The notes: generated by a model not told the origin, from the sequence alone. A DNA stretch of 64,000 bases from Aricia agestis (GCF_905147365.1 NC_056412.1:15802001-15866000); one strand, 5' to 3'; positions 1 to 10,870 are shown, counted from the stretch's first letter. Program-made: numbers and translations.

Positions 1-3000
1 CGTCACTTGAGCCTGTGTCAATTACGGGTTTGTCAGTTGTTACATTCTCTGGTTTCGTTTCGTTCTGACTATTTAGGAGTTTTCCTCTCTCCGAAGGTCT
101 GTAATTTCCAAGAATTATATTATATAAATTAAGTAACAACAAAGAAATCTAAATAGCTAATTTATTTTCTGTGTTCAGTAGTATCTACGCTATTGAACAC
201 AGAGAACTTGTTGTTTTGTTTAGGTAGTTCGAACCTAAACCAAACAAAACCCAATTGAAACTAATCAATATACATACTTACGGTATCAAAAAATGTTCCA
301 ATAGAAGTTTAAAAGCCTTATATGTTCTGACGAGTACGGATTCCTTCTGCATAGCGAAATCGCTACCTAGTACTACCACTTTCTTTGTATCGCCATCTGA
401 AATAAATTGGTTTTAAAATACTTTTGAATTAGTTCAAAGGAGAAGGGGTATTTTTGTATGGAACCCATTCCCAAGCTGTAGCTGTAGGGATGACACATTA
501 TTTATCAAATGAAAGGGCTTGAAAAGTAGAACATTTCATTGTATGAAGTAAAATTAGAAGAAAACGTGTTGGCTAAGCTCCCAGGTCTATCTGTTACCAC
601 TCACCAGGTCCAAACACCTCGCACACGGCAACAGGTAACATCCAGCTGTGGTCCAACTCTACCAGACATCTGAGAGCGCTCTCCGTGGCTATGATCTGAG
701 CATTATTATCCGCAGCATACTGAGCCAGTTCCCTCTGAACTTCGGTTAGTGGTAGCTCTGTTACTGATTTCTCGTCTAGAAAAATAGTATATTTTTTACT
801 ATTTCATTACAAATTTTAAACTTAATAGTATATTTTGAATTTATACTAATATTATTACACATGTTATAAAGACGAAAGTATGTCTATCTATTTATAGTAT
901 ACTAGCTGTGCCCCGCGGTGTTACCCGCGGTGTCAAAACGGGACGACACATGGTTCTACAACGGTATAAGGTAGTGATGATGATTAAGATGAAGATAATT
1001 TGCATAGTAGCATATGCTTTCCGCTCCGTTGAAACTCCCAAACTTGTATCTATAAAAAAACAGGAGTTCTCTCAGCACCTTCCGAAGTCCGAACCATGGT
1101 ATACGTTGGTGCAAAATCTTAATTGTTGGTGGCATATGCTTAGAATACTGCTCACGAAACCGAAGTCACCACATAATATTTCCATATAAATTTTGAGGAG
1201 TTACCTCGATTACTTATGGATCTCTTCATCAAGTCACCACTTTTATGAATATGGTACCAAATTGGAATGATAACCTATACACCAAACGAAAAAATTTGAA
1301 AATCGGTTCACAAGTCATCGTTAAAGATAAAAAAAGAGTGGCCAAGTGCGAGTTGGACTCGCCGATTAAGGGTTCTGCAACAGCAATAAGGTTTATTTCA
1401 ATGAAATTAAAGGGTTTTTGATTTATTTTTATATTTCAGTTGATTTAATGAAAATTCATTTAAGGTTTACCATTTATGACGTATAAAAAAACTACTTGCT
1501 AGATATCGTTCAAACCAAATTTCGTTGGTAGTTTTTATAGTAATGTACATTATATATTATTTTTAGACTTATCATACCCCTACTTTAGAAGATAGAGGGG
1601 GGGGGGACACACACATTTTACCATTTTGGAAGAGTGTCTCTCGTAAACTATTCAGGTTAGAAAAAAATGATTTTAAAAACCTCAATATGATTTTTAAAGA
1701 CCTATCCATAGATACCCCACATGCATAGGTTAGATAAAAAAAAAATGTTTCAGTTGTACCTATGGGGATCCCTAAAATTTTTAATAATTTTTCCATTTTT
1801 GTATCAAAATCTTAATGGGGTTTACAGACTACATCTACTTGCCAATTTTCGATAGTATAGCTCTTATAGTTCTTATAGTTAAAGTGGCTGTGACATATGG
1901 ACGGACAGACAGACATGACGAATCTATAAGGGTTCCGTTTTTTGCCATTTGGCTACGGAACCCTAAAAACGAACATAACACCTCCTCTATTTCGAAAGTC
2001 GGTTAAAATTGTAGCCTATTATAATATTATATCTGTGAGCCTATGTGTTATTCTAATGTATAAGCTATATTATTGTAACACACATTGTGTGTATTGTTTT
2101 ATTAAAACCCGTTCAGTAGCTTTTGCGTGAAAGAGTAACAAACATCCATACATCCACACATCCATTCATCCAAACAAACTTTTGCCTTTATAATATTAGT
2201 AGGAAGTAGGATTCACCAGCTGCAGGGCCGGTCATAATCTTCGCTACTGTGCACCCCCTTGCCTGCCCGCCTTGGTAGCGCCCACTTCGAAACGGGCGTA
2301 AATCGTAATTTTTAATTTCGCTATAACTTCTAAACCAAACGTCCAATTTTAATCATTCAAAGACAAAATATTATTTACACAAACTGTACTTAGTGATGAA
2401 ATAATTTATTTTGATTAGGGTTATCAGCATGAGTAAAATAAATGCGTTTAAATGTAGTCCAAAAAAAAAATCAAGATTTAAAAAAATAAATGGTTGTTGT
2501 GCCTCAATCGACATAGATAGGTATAATGTGTCGCGGACATTTTTGTAGATATCTAAGATATCTACATTTACTTTTTTGGAACATTGTATGGTTCTTTCTT
2601 TTATACTTTAGGCAGCGTACGCAAAATAAGTAACTTTTCTGGTTGATTTTTTTCACCTTGTGTCAGAAAAACCAAAATATCTTACGGAACCCTATATTTT
2701 CCATAATAAAAAGTAGCCTATGTTATTCGTAAATAATGTAGCTTTCGAATGGTGAAAGAATTTTTAAAATCGGTCCAGTAGTTTTTGAGCCTATTCATTA
2801 CAATTAAACAAACAAACAAACAAAGTTTACCTCTTTATAATATTAGTATAGAAGTATAGATAATATAGATTATAGTTTTTATTGCCACAATAAGTATGGT
2901 TTAACCGCGTCATAAACGAATAGTTGCAGGCTTCATTTTAATCAGTCTACAGAATATATTTAAGTACTAGATGTCCCGCGCGGCTTCTCCCGCGTAAATT

Positions 3001-6000
3001 AGGAATTTCACAGAAACCGTACATTTTCGAATAAAAATAGCTATAAATACTCTTTCCACGTGGTCTACTCTATATAAGTGCAAAATATTGCTATAAAAAT
3101 TGCTCCAGTAGTTCGGGAGATAAACCCTTTCTAAAATTTTCCCCGTTTTTACCACATTTTCCTGAGTTTCTTCGGTCGTATTAGTCTTAGCGTGATAATA
3201 TAATATAATATAGCCTATAGCCTTACTCGATAAATGAGATATCTAACACTGAAATAAGTTTTAAAATCGAACCTGTAGTTCCTGAGATTAGCGCATTCAA
3301 GCAAACATACTCTTCAGGTTTATAATATTAAGTGTAGATTTTTTTAAATTATTGCTTGACAATCTCGAGCCTCGATCTAAGAGACTATGAAAAGGCTCAT
3401 AATCATGGGATGATGCATGGTATAATATTATGGTAGTGATGATGATGATGTTGAATGTAATTTGCATAGTAGCATAATTATGCTTTCCGTTCTTAAAACA
3501 ACGCCGAAACTGCCAAACTTGTATCTATAAAGAATCAGGAGTTCTCTCAGCACCTTCCGAACCACGGTATACCAGGTATACCTCGGTGCAAAATCTTACT
3601 TGTTTGTAGCATATGCTTAGAATACTTCTCACGAAACCGAAGTCACCACATGTTTCCCCATAAATTTTGAGGAGTTCCCTCGATTACTTATGGATCCTTC
3701 ATCAGATCACCACTTTTGTGAATATAATACCAAATTGGGATGATACCCTACATACCAAAAGAAAAATTTTGAAAATCGGTTAACAAACGGCGGAGTAATC
3801 GTTGAACATAAGAAAACGAACATAACACCTCCTCCATTTTGAAAGTCGGTTAAAATTGTAGCCTATGTGTTATTCTGATGTATAAGCTATATTATTGTAA
3901 AGTTTCATTAAAATCCGTTCAGTAGTTTTTGCGTGAAAGAGTAACAAACATCCATACATCCACACATCCATACATCTATACATCCATACATCCATACATC
4001 CAAACAAACTTTCGCTTTTATAATATTAGTAGGAAGTAGGATATGAATATTTCCAAGCAAAAGTTGCATTCCTAAATCGAACACATTTTCAATTAAGGGA
4101 TATATTTTACTTTTTCTAATAGAACCACTTATAATAACATGATACTTAAAACACCCCTCTTTTTTGTCGGGGGTTAAAAAAAGTAACTTTTACAGTTATT
4201 TACCAATCAACATAATTATTTTAACTTACTTGGCAGTACAAACTTGCACTTGTGCTTGTTACATGGTTCGGGGACAGGGATATGCTTCATTATAGTCTGG
4301 TGCTTGGTCAGCGGCTCGCATCGTATTTGCGGGAGATCCTTTATGTTCACCTGTGATGATTTAATTATATTAAAGCCGGTTTTATATATTTTTTCAATTA
4401 TGAGCAAAGGAAGTTTTGTTTTTATGTTGCAACATAATATGGCTAAAACTTATAAGTTGTAACTGTACACAGAACAATAGAAATGCATCTAATACTGAAT
4501 GTCTCAACTTTTTGTAGAATAGTTTATTGACAATTCTGGTAGAGCACCAATGTCCTACCAGAATTGTCAGTTATGAAGATAGATCATAAAAGAATTGGCA
4601 GGGTTTGACAAAGCTCAACTTTTTAAATACAGTTTCGTGACGAATACAATACGAACGCATTGTTCAAAATAAATTATTTTTCCATAAATTAATTCCACAT
4701 ACTAAATACTTACACTAATTAAGTCCTTATCATGTATGAGTTCACTAGACTGAACAAAGTCTAGAGGTATTTGAGCAGCCATTTTATAATTACTGGGATA
4801 TGAGACAAACTCGTGGGCTTTCATGTTGAATCTTGCTTCATAAGTAGTTTCCACGGGTGGCTTTGGTCTTAAGGCGCGGGTACAATGGCTGGTGAGCCAG
4901 AGTGACTTTGCCCATTCTTGATACTCTTTTTGTTCCTTTTCATATGTAGCTTTTATTTCCTAAAAAATGTGAAGATTTAAGACCTTCATACAATTTAAGC
5001 AAATTGTTGAATAAATTGATTTATTGGAGGCTTGGAGATATTATGTTGGTTGGGTAAGATCAAGCCAATGTTAATCATGGGTGGTTGGGCTTTACAAAAC
5101 CCAAGTGCACCAATTGCCCTTGAATCAACTTTTCTGATGTACTTACATTATAAAGTACAAATATTTATAAATGAAGACCCATTGGGGACTATAATAAATC
5201 TTTAAATAAAAAAATACGTCTTAGGCTCCATCTTGGGCGCTGTTAAAAGTCGCACACAGTGCGACTTTTAACAGCGCCCATGCACACACAATGCAGTCGC
5301 GCGTTTTCGCGAAACGCGCGATAGCATCGCGACACCAGCAGTTTTTGCATCGATGCTGTCGCGCGTTAGTATCGATACAGTTGCGCGTTAGTATCGATAC
5401 AGTTGCGCGTTAGTATCGATACAGTTGCGCGTTAGACAGATTTTTGCATTTTTTGCTTCTGCATCGCGACTGTATCAATGCTTAAAGTAGCGCAAGTGTG
5501 TAAAGGTGGTCCATTTGTGACTGCATCGATGCTGCATTGCAACTGTATCGCTGATAAAAGTTGCAGTAAGGGGCCTTAGTGTAAATATTTAAACTTAAAC
5601 CTATTATTATTTGCTATAATCTATTACTTTAGCTTTTTACATAACATAAAAATTAACCTACTTCAAACACTCTGAAGTCTCCTTTAGTGGGTCTCGGCAT
5701 GAACTCCAATTCAAGGACATTAGGATTCTGATGGCAGAGCACTTTCATACACTGATAGTGCTGTTGTTGAGTGATTGCTGACACCTTAGGATATTGTGGC
5801 ACCTGTCTTAAGCCTGGCACATACAGCCTGCGGAATTTGTCCACCTGAAACACACATTTGAAATTTTACATGCTGACCAGGTTATTGTGATCTCCGTTTT
5901 TAGGGTCCGTACACAAAGGGTAAAAACGGGACCCTATTACTAAGACTTCATTGTCTGTGCATATGTCTGTGTGTCTCCAGGCTGTAACTCAAGAACTGCT

Positions 6001-6859
6001 ATAATTCTGAAATTTTTACAGATTGTGTATATTTGTTGCTGTAAAAACAAAATAATATTAATATTTAAGGGGGCTCCCATACAACAAATTTTTTACAACA
6101 GATTTTTTTGGCCTTTTTTGCTTGTAATCAATAATGATAATAGGTAGGCAGCTTGAATATAATATAATATCATTAATAATAATATTTAAAAAAATATTAT
6201 TTATTTATTAAAATAAGTAATCTCCATTTTGAATATCTATTTATAAAAAATGCAAAGTCTGTAGTGTAGTTTTCAAGATTAAAATTCTAAACATATTATA
6301 GGGACAATAAAGGTGAAAAAAAATTTTTACAGTGTGATAGGTCATAAATCATAATTCATTATAAAAAAATTAAAAACTTAATATAAATAGTAGTTATTAC
6401 AGCTATATCATACATGCTATAGGATTCAGGAATTGCAATAAGCCAGGATCTCAGATCTCTAATAATTAACCTGATAGACTGCCATAATTTTCGACAAAGA
6501 CAAAGGAATTTCCTTTCCTTTCTAGTTTAATCTGCCTTCTTATTGGCAAATAAAATTAATTAATAAGAAAAACCTACAGCTTGTTTCTCGGTGAAGATTT
6601 TCTCCCAGTCAATAGAAGGTTTCTCATCGTCAGAATCACTTGATGATATCAAGGGATCTCGGAATTTGTTACGAAGAATTTTTTCAGTCACACTATTTTC
6701 AATGTCCTCTACTCTGAGAAACTGTAGGTCAGGTTGTGAAAAGCACCTGAAAATAAAAATTATGATTGAGTACATTGTTTTGTAAACACGTTTTGAACAA
6801 GATACTACAGAAGAATTACTGAAGAATACTTGCCAATTATATTGACTTATATGGTCCAT
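1..6859 (-). CDS. Little elongation complex subunit 2-like protein (ICE2/NARG2), 5-prime part, partial at left edge
   Basis: I predict exons, in transcription order, at 6859-6830, 6721-6578, 5844-5662, 4959-4714, 4350-4230, 775-605 and a less certain one beginning at 84 and running off the window. Each junction has GT donor and AG acceptor and keeps one reading frame (phases 0,0,0,0,1,1). About 327 residues are visible. The start is ATG at 6859 (MDHISQYNWQ). The N-terminal part has an acidic SSSDSDDEKP stretch, then PGLRQVPQYPKVS, followed by the FEEIKATYEKEQKEYQEWAK segment, and near residue 268 IIATESALRCLVE with LPVAVCEV. From memory, these match in order and spacing human ICE2 segments (PRVPYPRFSRFSQ; IALTSQSLFTLLNN; IPVCIQVI). 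ICE2 belongs to the nuclear complex that works with RNA polymerase II on small nuclear RNA genes. The assignment is an inference; no alignment was run. An alternative acceptor for exon 2 at 6746 would need a different first exon. The introns carry LEP1-like and other repeats. Confidence 0.6.
901..2203 (-). mobile_element. LEP1-type Helitron-like element, long copy with a nested insertion
   Basis: The left edge reads actagctgtgccccgcgg and the right edge ends in ctttataatattagta, the usual two ends of LEP1-type elements in reverse orientation (the Helitron-like CTAG end is at the left). The inner part is shared with the copy at 3432-4031, for example the gtagtgatgatgat stretch, the tttccgctccgttgaaac-like block and catccatacatcc repeats. 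The segment 1332-1968 is absent from the second copy and is annotated separately. Confidence 0.6.
1332..1968. mobile_element. Nested 'cggaaccc' repeat inserted in the LEP1-like element
   Basis: The segment runs from gtgcgagttggactcgcc to ctacggaaccctaaaaac and contains the cggacagacagaca stretch. These parts match, in the opposite orientation, the repeat family seen at 5901, 26229 and 44583, which starts with gggttccgta and ends with gtccgactcgcacttgg. The LEP1-like copy at 3432-4031 is continuous across this point, which shows that the segment is an insertion. Confidence 0.55.
2680..2852. mobile_element. Lepidopteran repeat tail ending in caaacaaacaaa and ataatattagtat
   Basis: A block with cggtccagtagtttttgagc, then repeats of caaa, then ctttataatattagtat. 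This combination is a common terminal segment of small Helitron-like or RTE-derived repeats in Lepidoptera. It has no coding content. The family is uncertain. Confidence 0.4.
2968..3338 (-). mobile_element. LEP1-type Helitron-like element, short copy
   Basis: It begins with tactagatgtcccgcgcgg and ends with caggtttataatattaagt, the two diagnostic ends of the family in reverse orientation. The middle has the gctccagtagttcgggagat motif often found before the AT-rich end. The 62-codon ORF inside (2967-3155) is repeat sequence. Confidence 0.55.
3432..4031 (-). mobile_element. LEP1-like element, second copy without the nested insert
   Basis: It is colinear with 966-1331 and 1969-2203 of the first copy but lacks the 637-bp nested segment. 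It includes an irregular catccatacatcc microsatellite at about 3950-4005. The right end ttataatattagtaggaagt, including the adjacent bases, is the same as in the first copy, which suggests duplication of a larger unit or the same internal boundary. Confidence 0.5.
5221..5579. mobile_element. MITE-like element with palindrome and 22-bp tandem repeats
   Basis: The ends ttaggctcc and ggggccttag are roughly inverted, suggesting terminal inverted repeats. Inside are a 21-bp-arm palindrome at 5235-5279 (gggcgctgttaaaagtcgca arm), a gcgcgttttcgcgaaacgcgc palindromic patch and three copies of a 22-bp unit at 5361-5426. It lies in an intron of the ICE2-like gene. Confidence 0.45.
5361..5434. repeat. 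Tandem repeat, 22-bp unit, three full copies
   Basis: The unit gcgcgttagtatcgatacag plus tt is repeated three times without a change that I can see, then a partial fourth copy (gcgcgttaga) follows. Each unit contains the palindrome atcgat. Confidence 0.8.
5901..6165 (+). mobile_element. 'gggtccgtac' lepidopteran repeat, fragment
   Basis: It starts tagggtccgtacacaaaggg and continues with taaaaacgggaccctattac, the gtctgtg stretch and ccaggctgtaactcaagaac. The copy at 44583-44970 has the same order and is longer. It lies in an intron. The element class is not established. Confidence 0.5.
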
Positions 6860-7130
6860 TTTGAATGTCGATCTATAATGAGTTTTGATAAATAAATTTA
6901 TTTACAGTAATGTGCATATTTATCAAACTGTTATACAATTTTTATTAATATTTCTGTAAAACATGTAGGTACCGTATTTTGAATTTTTTATACGACTACT
7001 TCTTCTTCTTTTTAAATCGTTCTGTCAGCCGTCAGGTTGACTTTTGTATTTTTTTTTAAGATTTAATGGTCTGGTAACGGAGACCTTTAAGCCAAGTCTT
7101 TTTGAAGTGTTTTTAATTTATTTTATGTAA

Positions 7131-7258
7131 AGTCTGTCAAGAAAGTGAAGAAATTAAAAAGTGGCAACATCGTAGTGTCATCCTTTTTTTCGATTGATTT
7201 GAAAGGGATGACACTACGATGTTGCCACTTTTTAATTACTTCACCTTCTTGACAGACT
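7131..7258. mobile_element. Palindromic MITE with ~60-bp arms
   Basis: The left arm agtctgtcaagaaagtgaag and the following block (about 60 bp) reappear as the reverse complement ending ttcttgacagact. The two arms meet around ctttttttcgattgatttga, so the transcript would form a long hairpin. A half copy lies at 24067-24150. The element is upstream of the ICE2-like gene start (6859). Confidence 0.7.
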
Positions 7259-7540
7259 GTATATTTATAATATAGTTCCCACAGTATTTATAATATTGTA
7301 TTTGTACAAAGCACTAACACTTTTTTAAATACAGCGATATAAGCTTTTTTTTATTTTCACAGGTCTTTGATTTTCATCATTTACATACCGAAATAAAAAT
7401 ACTTACCTACATATTTTGGGAAAAAAATACAAAACACAATGTTACTTTGATCTAAATGTATGTCAAATAATTAACGATCAAACGAACTTACCTGTACGTG
7501 AAGTTCGATCGTAATTATATGAGTGTTTCGTCCGAAGAGA

Positions 7541-7745
7541 TTAGTATAATTAGAATATGAACACACAGTAGTAGTAGCTAGTGTCTCCGCTTCAATCACT
7601 ATGTTTAGAGGTTATAACTCTAAAAAAAAAATATTTAAAAAAACTTACAGTTGGTCTCTGGTATATACTCTATGGTTTGCTCGCTTTTCCTGTTCCGGTG
7701 GACTCCATTTTCCTCCTTCGGCCAACGGCGTTGATTCGACTTCAT
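7541..7745 (+). repeat. DIRS inverted terminal repeat core, 3-prime (left) copy
   Basis: From ttagtataattagaatatga to gttgattcgacttcat this block is, as far as I can read, the exact reverse complement of 12539-12744. The outer bases 7467-7540 differ from the other terminus (..gtttcgtccgaagag here, ..gtttcgtcctcgag there). The terminal repeats are therefore identical inside and different at their outermost parts. Confidence 0.85.
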
Positions 7746-7807
7746 TTCTTGAGAGAGATTTGTGATATTTTATCTATGGGTACCTACACCTGTTAGGGAG
7801 GGTGGGA

Positions 7808-7940
7808 TATACTAATCTCTTCGGACGAAACACTCATATAATTACGATCGAACTTCACGTACAGGTAAGTTCGTTTGATCGTTAATTATACTCGTGTTTC
7901 GTCCTCGAGATTAGTATAATTAGAATATGAACACACAGTA
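7808..7940 (+). repeat. DIRS internal complementary region (ICR)
   Basis: Bases 7808-7889 are the exact reverse complement of 7467-7548, the left end of the element. Bases 7885-7940 are the reverse complement of about 12715-12769, the right end (attatactcgtgtttcgtcc). The two halves share attat at 7885-7889, which would be the junction of a circular intermediate. In DIRS elements such a region is thought to template completion of both termini. Confidence 0.8.
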
Positions 7941-8088
7941 GATGTTTAGAGTAATAAATATCACAAATCATGTACAATACTTTATATTTGAAATATATAT
8001 AAAACCATAAAACAACACTGTAATACATAATATTGTAATAAATGAACATAAACAAATAGATAATTTTATTTCTATTATTTGTATAACC

Positions 8089-9087
8089 TTATAAGGAACA
8101 CAGCGTATTTGCCAAGGCCAGGTTGTCTTTGTCAATAATAGGTCTATCATAGAACCTAGCAAAGGTAGAGGAATTGCCGCTCCATCCAGCAACTTGTCTG
8201 ATATTATCTATATTAATGCCCATTTTCTTGGCCATAGAAGTTGCTGCATGTCTTGTACTGTGAGACTTAAATATGGAAACGTCAATCCCACTATCCTGTA
8301 ATGTAATTTTAATCCAACGAGAGAGCGTCTGAGGAGATACATTTTTATATGGTTTTCTAAAGCTGACAAAAAGATAATTTTCTGGTCTTATAATATCTTT
8401 AGACCTGTCTATGTAAGCTCTTAATGTACTAGCAGGACAAATCTCAGGATGTTCACAATAATAAGGTAGGTATAATAATGGTTGTTTCATACCTGGTCTT
8501 AAAGTTTTGATTAAATCACAGATTTTAATCATTATTTTATCATTACAATAGACTATTTCATTTAATTTAATTTTCGACAATGTTTGCACTCTGTGTGCAG
8601 TGACTAGGGCCAACAGAGTAACACACTTCTTATTTAACTGTTCAAGTGTCAAATTTTCATTTGGAAATAATGTTGCTAAATAGTTAATTGTGACACCTGC
8701 ATCCCAAGTAAAGTTATAACGTGGTAATGACGGTCTTAATTTAAACACACCTTTACAAAACCTGGAAATCCTATCATCATCAGGTAATTTTTTAATGATA
8801 AAAGAAAGAGCAGATCTATATGAAATGATAGTCCCATATTGGGCACCATCTACAAAAATCTTGGTAAGAAATTGTATAATCATAGGAACTGAAGGTTCAA
8901 ACATATTTATCATATTAGTAACACAAAAATCATACCATTTTTTGTAGCATACATCATATTGTTTTAAGGTACTTTCCGATATAGAAGCTAAAATTATATC
9001 AGCTGAAGCACTTGGGATTTCTCGTTGTAACAACGCTGTCCTGACAAAATCCCTGCAACCAGGGTAATGTTTCTGTGGATGTTCCAA
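8089..9087 (-). CDS. DIRS tyrosine recombinase
   Basis: The frame runs 332 codons to the stop at 8089 and shows the complete catalytic set of a tyrosine recombinase: Arg166 in TAHRVQTL, His276 and Arg279 in HSTRHAAT, Trp302 in VAGWSG, and the nucleophile Tyr313 in ARFYDRP. The N-terminal part (STLKQYDVCYKKWYDF, residues 40-54) is the typical SAM-like core-binding start. In DIRS elements this enzyme inserts the circular DNA product. The true protein probably begins upstream in the RT frame: the upstream frame 8994-9446 overlaps this one in another phase, which indicates one frameshift near 9040-9090. No stop falls within the recombinase domain. Confidence 0.88.
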   Translation of the reverse strand: MEHPQKHYPGCRDFVRTALLQREIPSASADIILASISESTLKQYDVCYKKWYDFCVTNMINMFEPSVPMIIQFLTKIFVDGAQYGTIISYRSALSFIIKKLPDDDRISRFCKGVFKLRPSLPRYNFTWDAGVTINYLATLFPNENLTLEQLNKKCVTLLALVTAHRVQTLSKIKLNEIVYCNDKIMIKICDLIKTLRPGMKQPLLYLPYYCEHPEICPASTLRAYIDRSKDIIRPENYLFVSFRKPYKNVSPQTLSRWIKITLQDSGIDVSIFKSHSTRHAATSMAKKMGINIDNIRQVAGWSGNSSTFARFYDRPIIDKDNLALANTLCSL

Positions 9088-9446
9088 TGGCTAGAATCAG
9101 GAATATAGAAGTTATTACAATCAATATATACTAATTTAGAAGCTAGCAAGCGTAAGAACATAGGGTACCAGGGTTGTGTAGGCCACAGTGGAACAACCAC
9201 AATACCCTCAGCCTTGTCTACAATAATTTTTCTTAATACTTTAGGAATAATTGCTACTGGAGGAAATGCATAAAAAATACCAATTTTGGACCAATCTAAT
9301 GTAAAAGCATCTATTGTAAAAGCATCTGGATCATTAAACCAAGAAACAAATTTTACACACTTTTTGTTTACTCGTGTAGCAAATAAATCTATGACTGGTA
9401 TTACTGAAAGATTTTTTAGTAATATTTCATAGCCTTGTAAAGACAA
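8994..9446 (-). pseudogene. DIRS polyprotein linker between RNase H and recombinase, frameshifted
   Basis: The frame (150 codons from its first Met) contains VIDLFATRVNKKC, DAFTLDWSK and the YAFPPVAIIPKVLRKI and WPTQPWYPMFLRLL blocks. These are the conserved segments found between RNase H and recombinase in DIRS-type and related pol proteins. It follows the RNase H frame after a frame change near 9450-9550 and runs into the recombinase frame near 9060. It is evidence for a once continuous coding region rather than a separate gene. Confidence 0.7.
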
Positions 9447-9551
9447 CTCCCATTCTACATCTGGATGGGTCCTTCTTGACTCTTGATCTGCAATAATATT
9501 ATCAGAGGACTTAATATATGAAGCAAAAACAAATAATTTACGTACTTCACA

Positions 9552-10361
9552 CTACTGCCAAATGTCCCTTGCTACCTTTGAAAGATGAGGATATTGTATA
9601 CCTCCCATACGATTGATGTAACTAATAGCTGTTGTATTATCAACCCTCATTAAAATATTACAGTTACTGTAATTTTTTGAGAATATCTTTAGGGCAAAAT
9701 ATGCTGCAAGAAGTTCCAATTGATTTATATGAAAGTGAATTTCCTCTTGTGACCATCTGCCGCTAGCCCTTTGGTCTCCACAGCTGGCACCCCACCCCGT
9801 AGTTGAGGCGTCAGAGAATATTTCTAGACAATAGTTATTGTCATCTTTGATACTGTTATTTGAATACATTATGGAGCTAAGCCACCAATTCAAATCCGGC
9901 AAAAGTGAACTAGGTAATGTCATGTACTCATTATAATCATTATTTTCCATTAAATTAAGATATTTACACCTCTCTAACTGTTTTAAATATAACCAACCAT
10001 ATTCTATGGCTGGACATGTTGAAACTAATAACCCAATTAACCTTGCAAATTTTCTTATTCTACATCTTTTTAATTGCATAATGTATAAAAGTTCATTTTT
10101 AATTTTAATTCTTTTTTCACATGGTAAACTTAAAGTCCAATTGTGTGTGTCAATAACATAGCCTAAATATCTTACTGTCTTTGATGGATACATAACACTT
10201 TTTTCTTGGTTTATAATAAACCCTAGGTTCACTAGTAACCTTTTCGTAATATCTATGTTTCTTGCACATTCATCATAACTAGCCCCAATCAGTAATAAGT
10301 CATCGAGATAAATTGAAGGCAGTAACCCATTAGATCTTAATATATTCACAATTGGCTTCAT
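9552..10361 (-). pseudogene. DIRS reverse transcriptase (C-terminal half) and RNase H, frameshifted
   Basis: Residue 18 onwards gives YLDDLLLIG, the RT catalytic motif with Asp20-Asp21. NLGFIINQEKS and VRYLGYVID follow as the RT fingers-to-thumb blocks. From about residue 179 an RNase H domain begins, with Asp184 (EIFSDASTTGWGAS), Glu216 (INQLELLAA) and Asp241 (VDNTTAISYINR), three of its acidic metal ligands. The frame ends at 9552 inside the RNase H tail. The Met start is only an internal residue: upstream codons in the same frame (KYLRFYIGHQ, LPFGLCTAPYIF) continue the RT to about 10450, where a deletion and frame change occur. Confidence 0.82.
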
Positions 10362-10455
10362 TATTTTTGTGAAAATATAAGGGGCTGTACATAATCCAAA
10401 TGGTAAAACATTGAACTCATACAGTTGGTGACCAATATAGAAACGAAGATATTTC

Positions 10456-10870
10456 CTAGTCGAGTGTTGCCAGATAAGAATTTTTGGTAATGAGATTTAA
10501 CACCGTTCGAATATCCTCCAATTTAAAATGTTGCTTATTAACATATTTATTAAATTCTTTTAGGTTCAAAATAAATCTTTTTTTACCATTTGGTTTAGGA
10601 ACTAGAAAAACCCGGGATACAAATTGATCGACACAAGGAGTACATGGTGATACAGCACCAATTGATATTAGACTGTTAACATGTTCTTCTAATTCCTTTA
10701 CATCTAACATAGATAAATTGGAGGAACTTTGAGGAAAATTTTGTTGTATAGACTTAATTTAATTTTGTAGCCTTTTATCCAAGATAAAATAGTACTGCTA
10801 GAAGCGATTAAACTCCACTGTTTATAAAAGTAAGAAAGTCTACCTGCATAACACACTTCGTCTACTGACG
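10456..10870 (-). pseudogene. DIRS reverse transcriptase, N-terminal part, broken
   Basis: On the minus strand, AGRLSYFYKQWSLIASS and ILSWIKGYKIKL (10862 to about 10745) lead into LEEHVNSLISIGAVSPC, VSRVFLVPKPNGKKRF and NLKEFNKYV (10710-10540), the first RT blocks. There is a single-base frame change near 10740-10760. A stop at 10456 directly follows SYLATLD, where an active RT would continue with the first catalytic aspartate loop. About 15 codons seem to be missing there before the RT resumes as KYLRFYIG. The lesions are few, so the element is not very old. Confidence 0.7.

Larger units (their letters stand above)
776..4229 (-). other. Large intron of the ICE2-like gene, filled by repeats
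   Basis: This 3.45-kb interval lies between the exons ending at 4230 and starting at 775. No coding segment is supported here. It holds two related LEP1-like elements (901-2203 and 3432-4031), a tail-like element at 2680-2852 and a shorter LEP1-like copy at 2968-3338. Short ORFs in it fall inside these repeats. Confidence 0.6.

Noticed and set aside
3950..4005. Regularly spaced catccatacatcc units as a CRISPR-like or regulatory array
   Set aside because: Simple microsatellite inside a LEP1-like element, also present in the other copy; no spacers.
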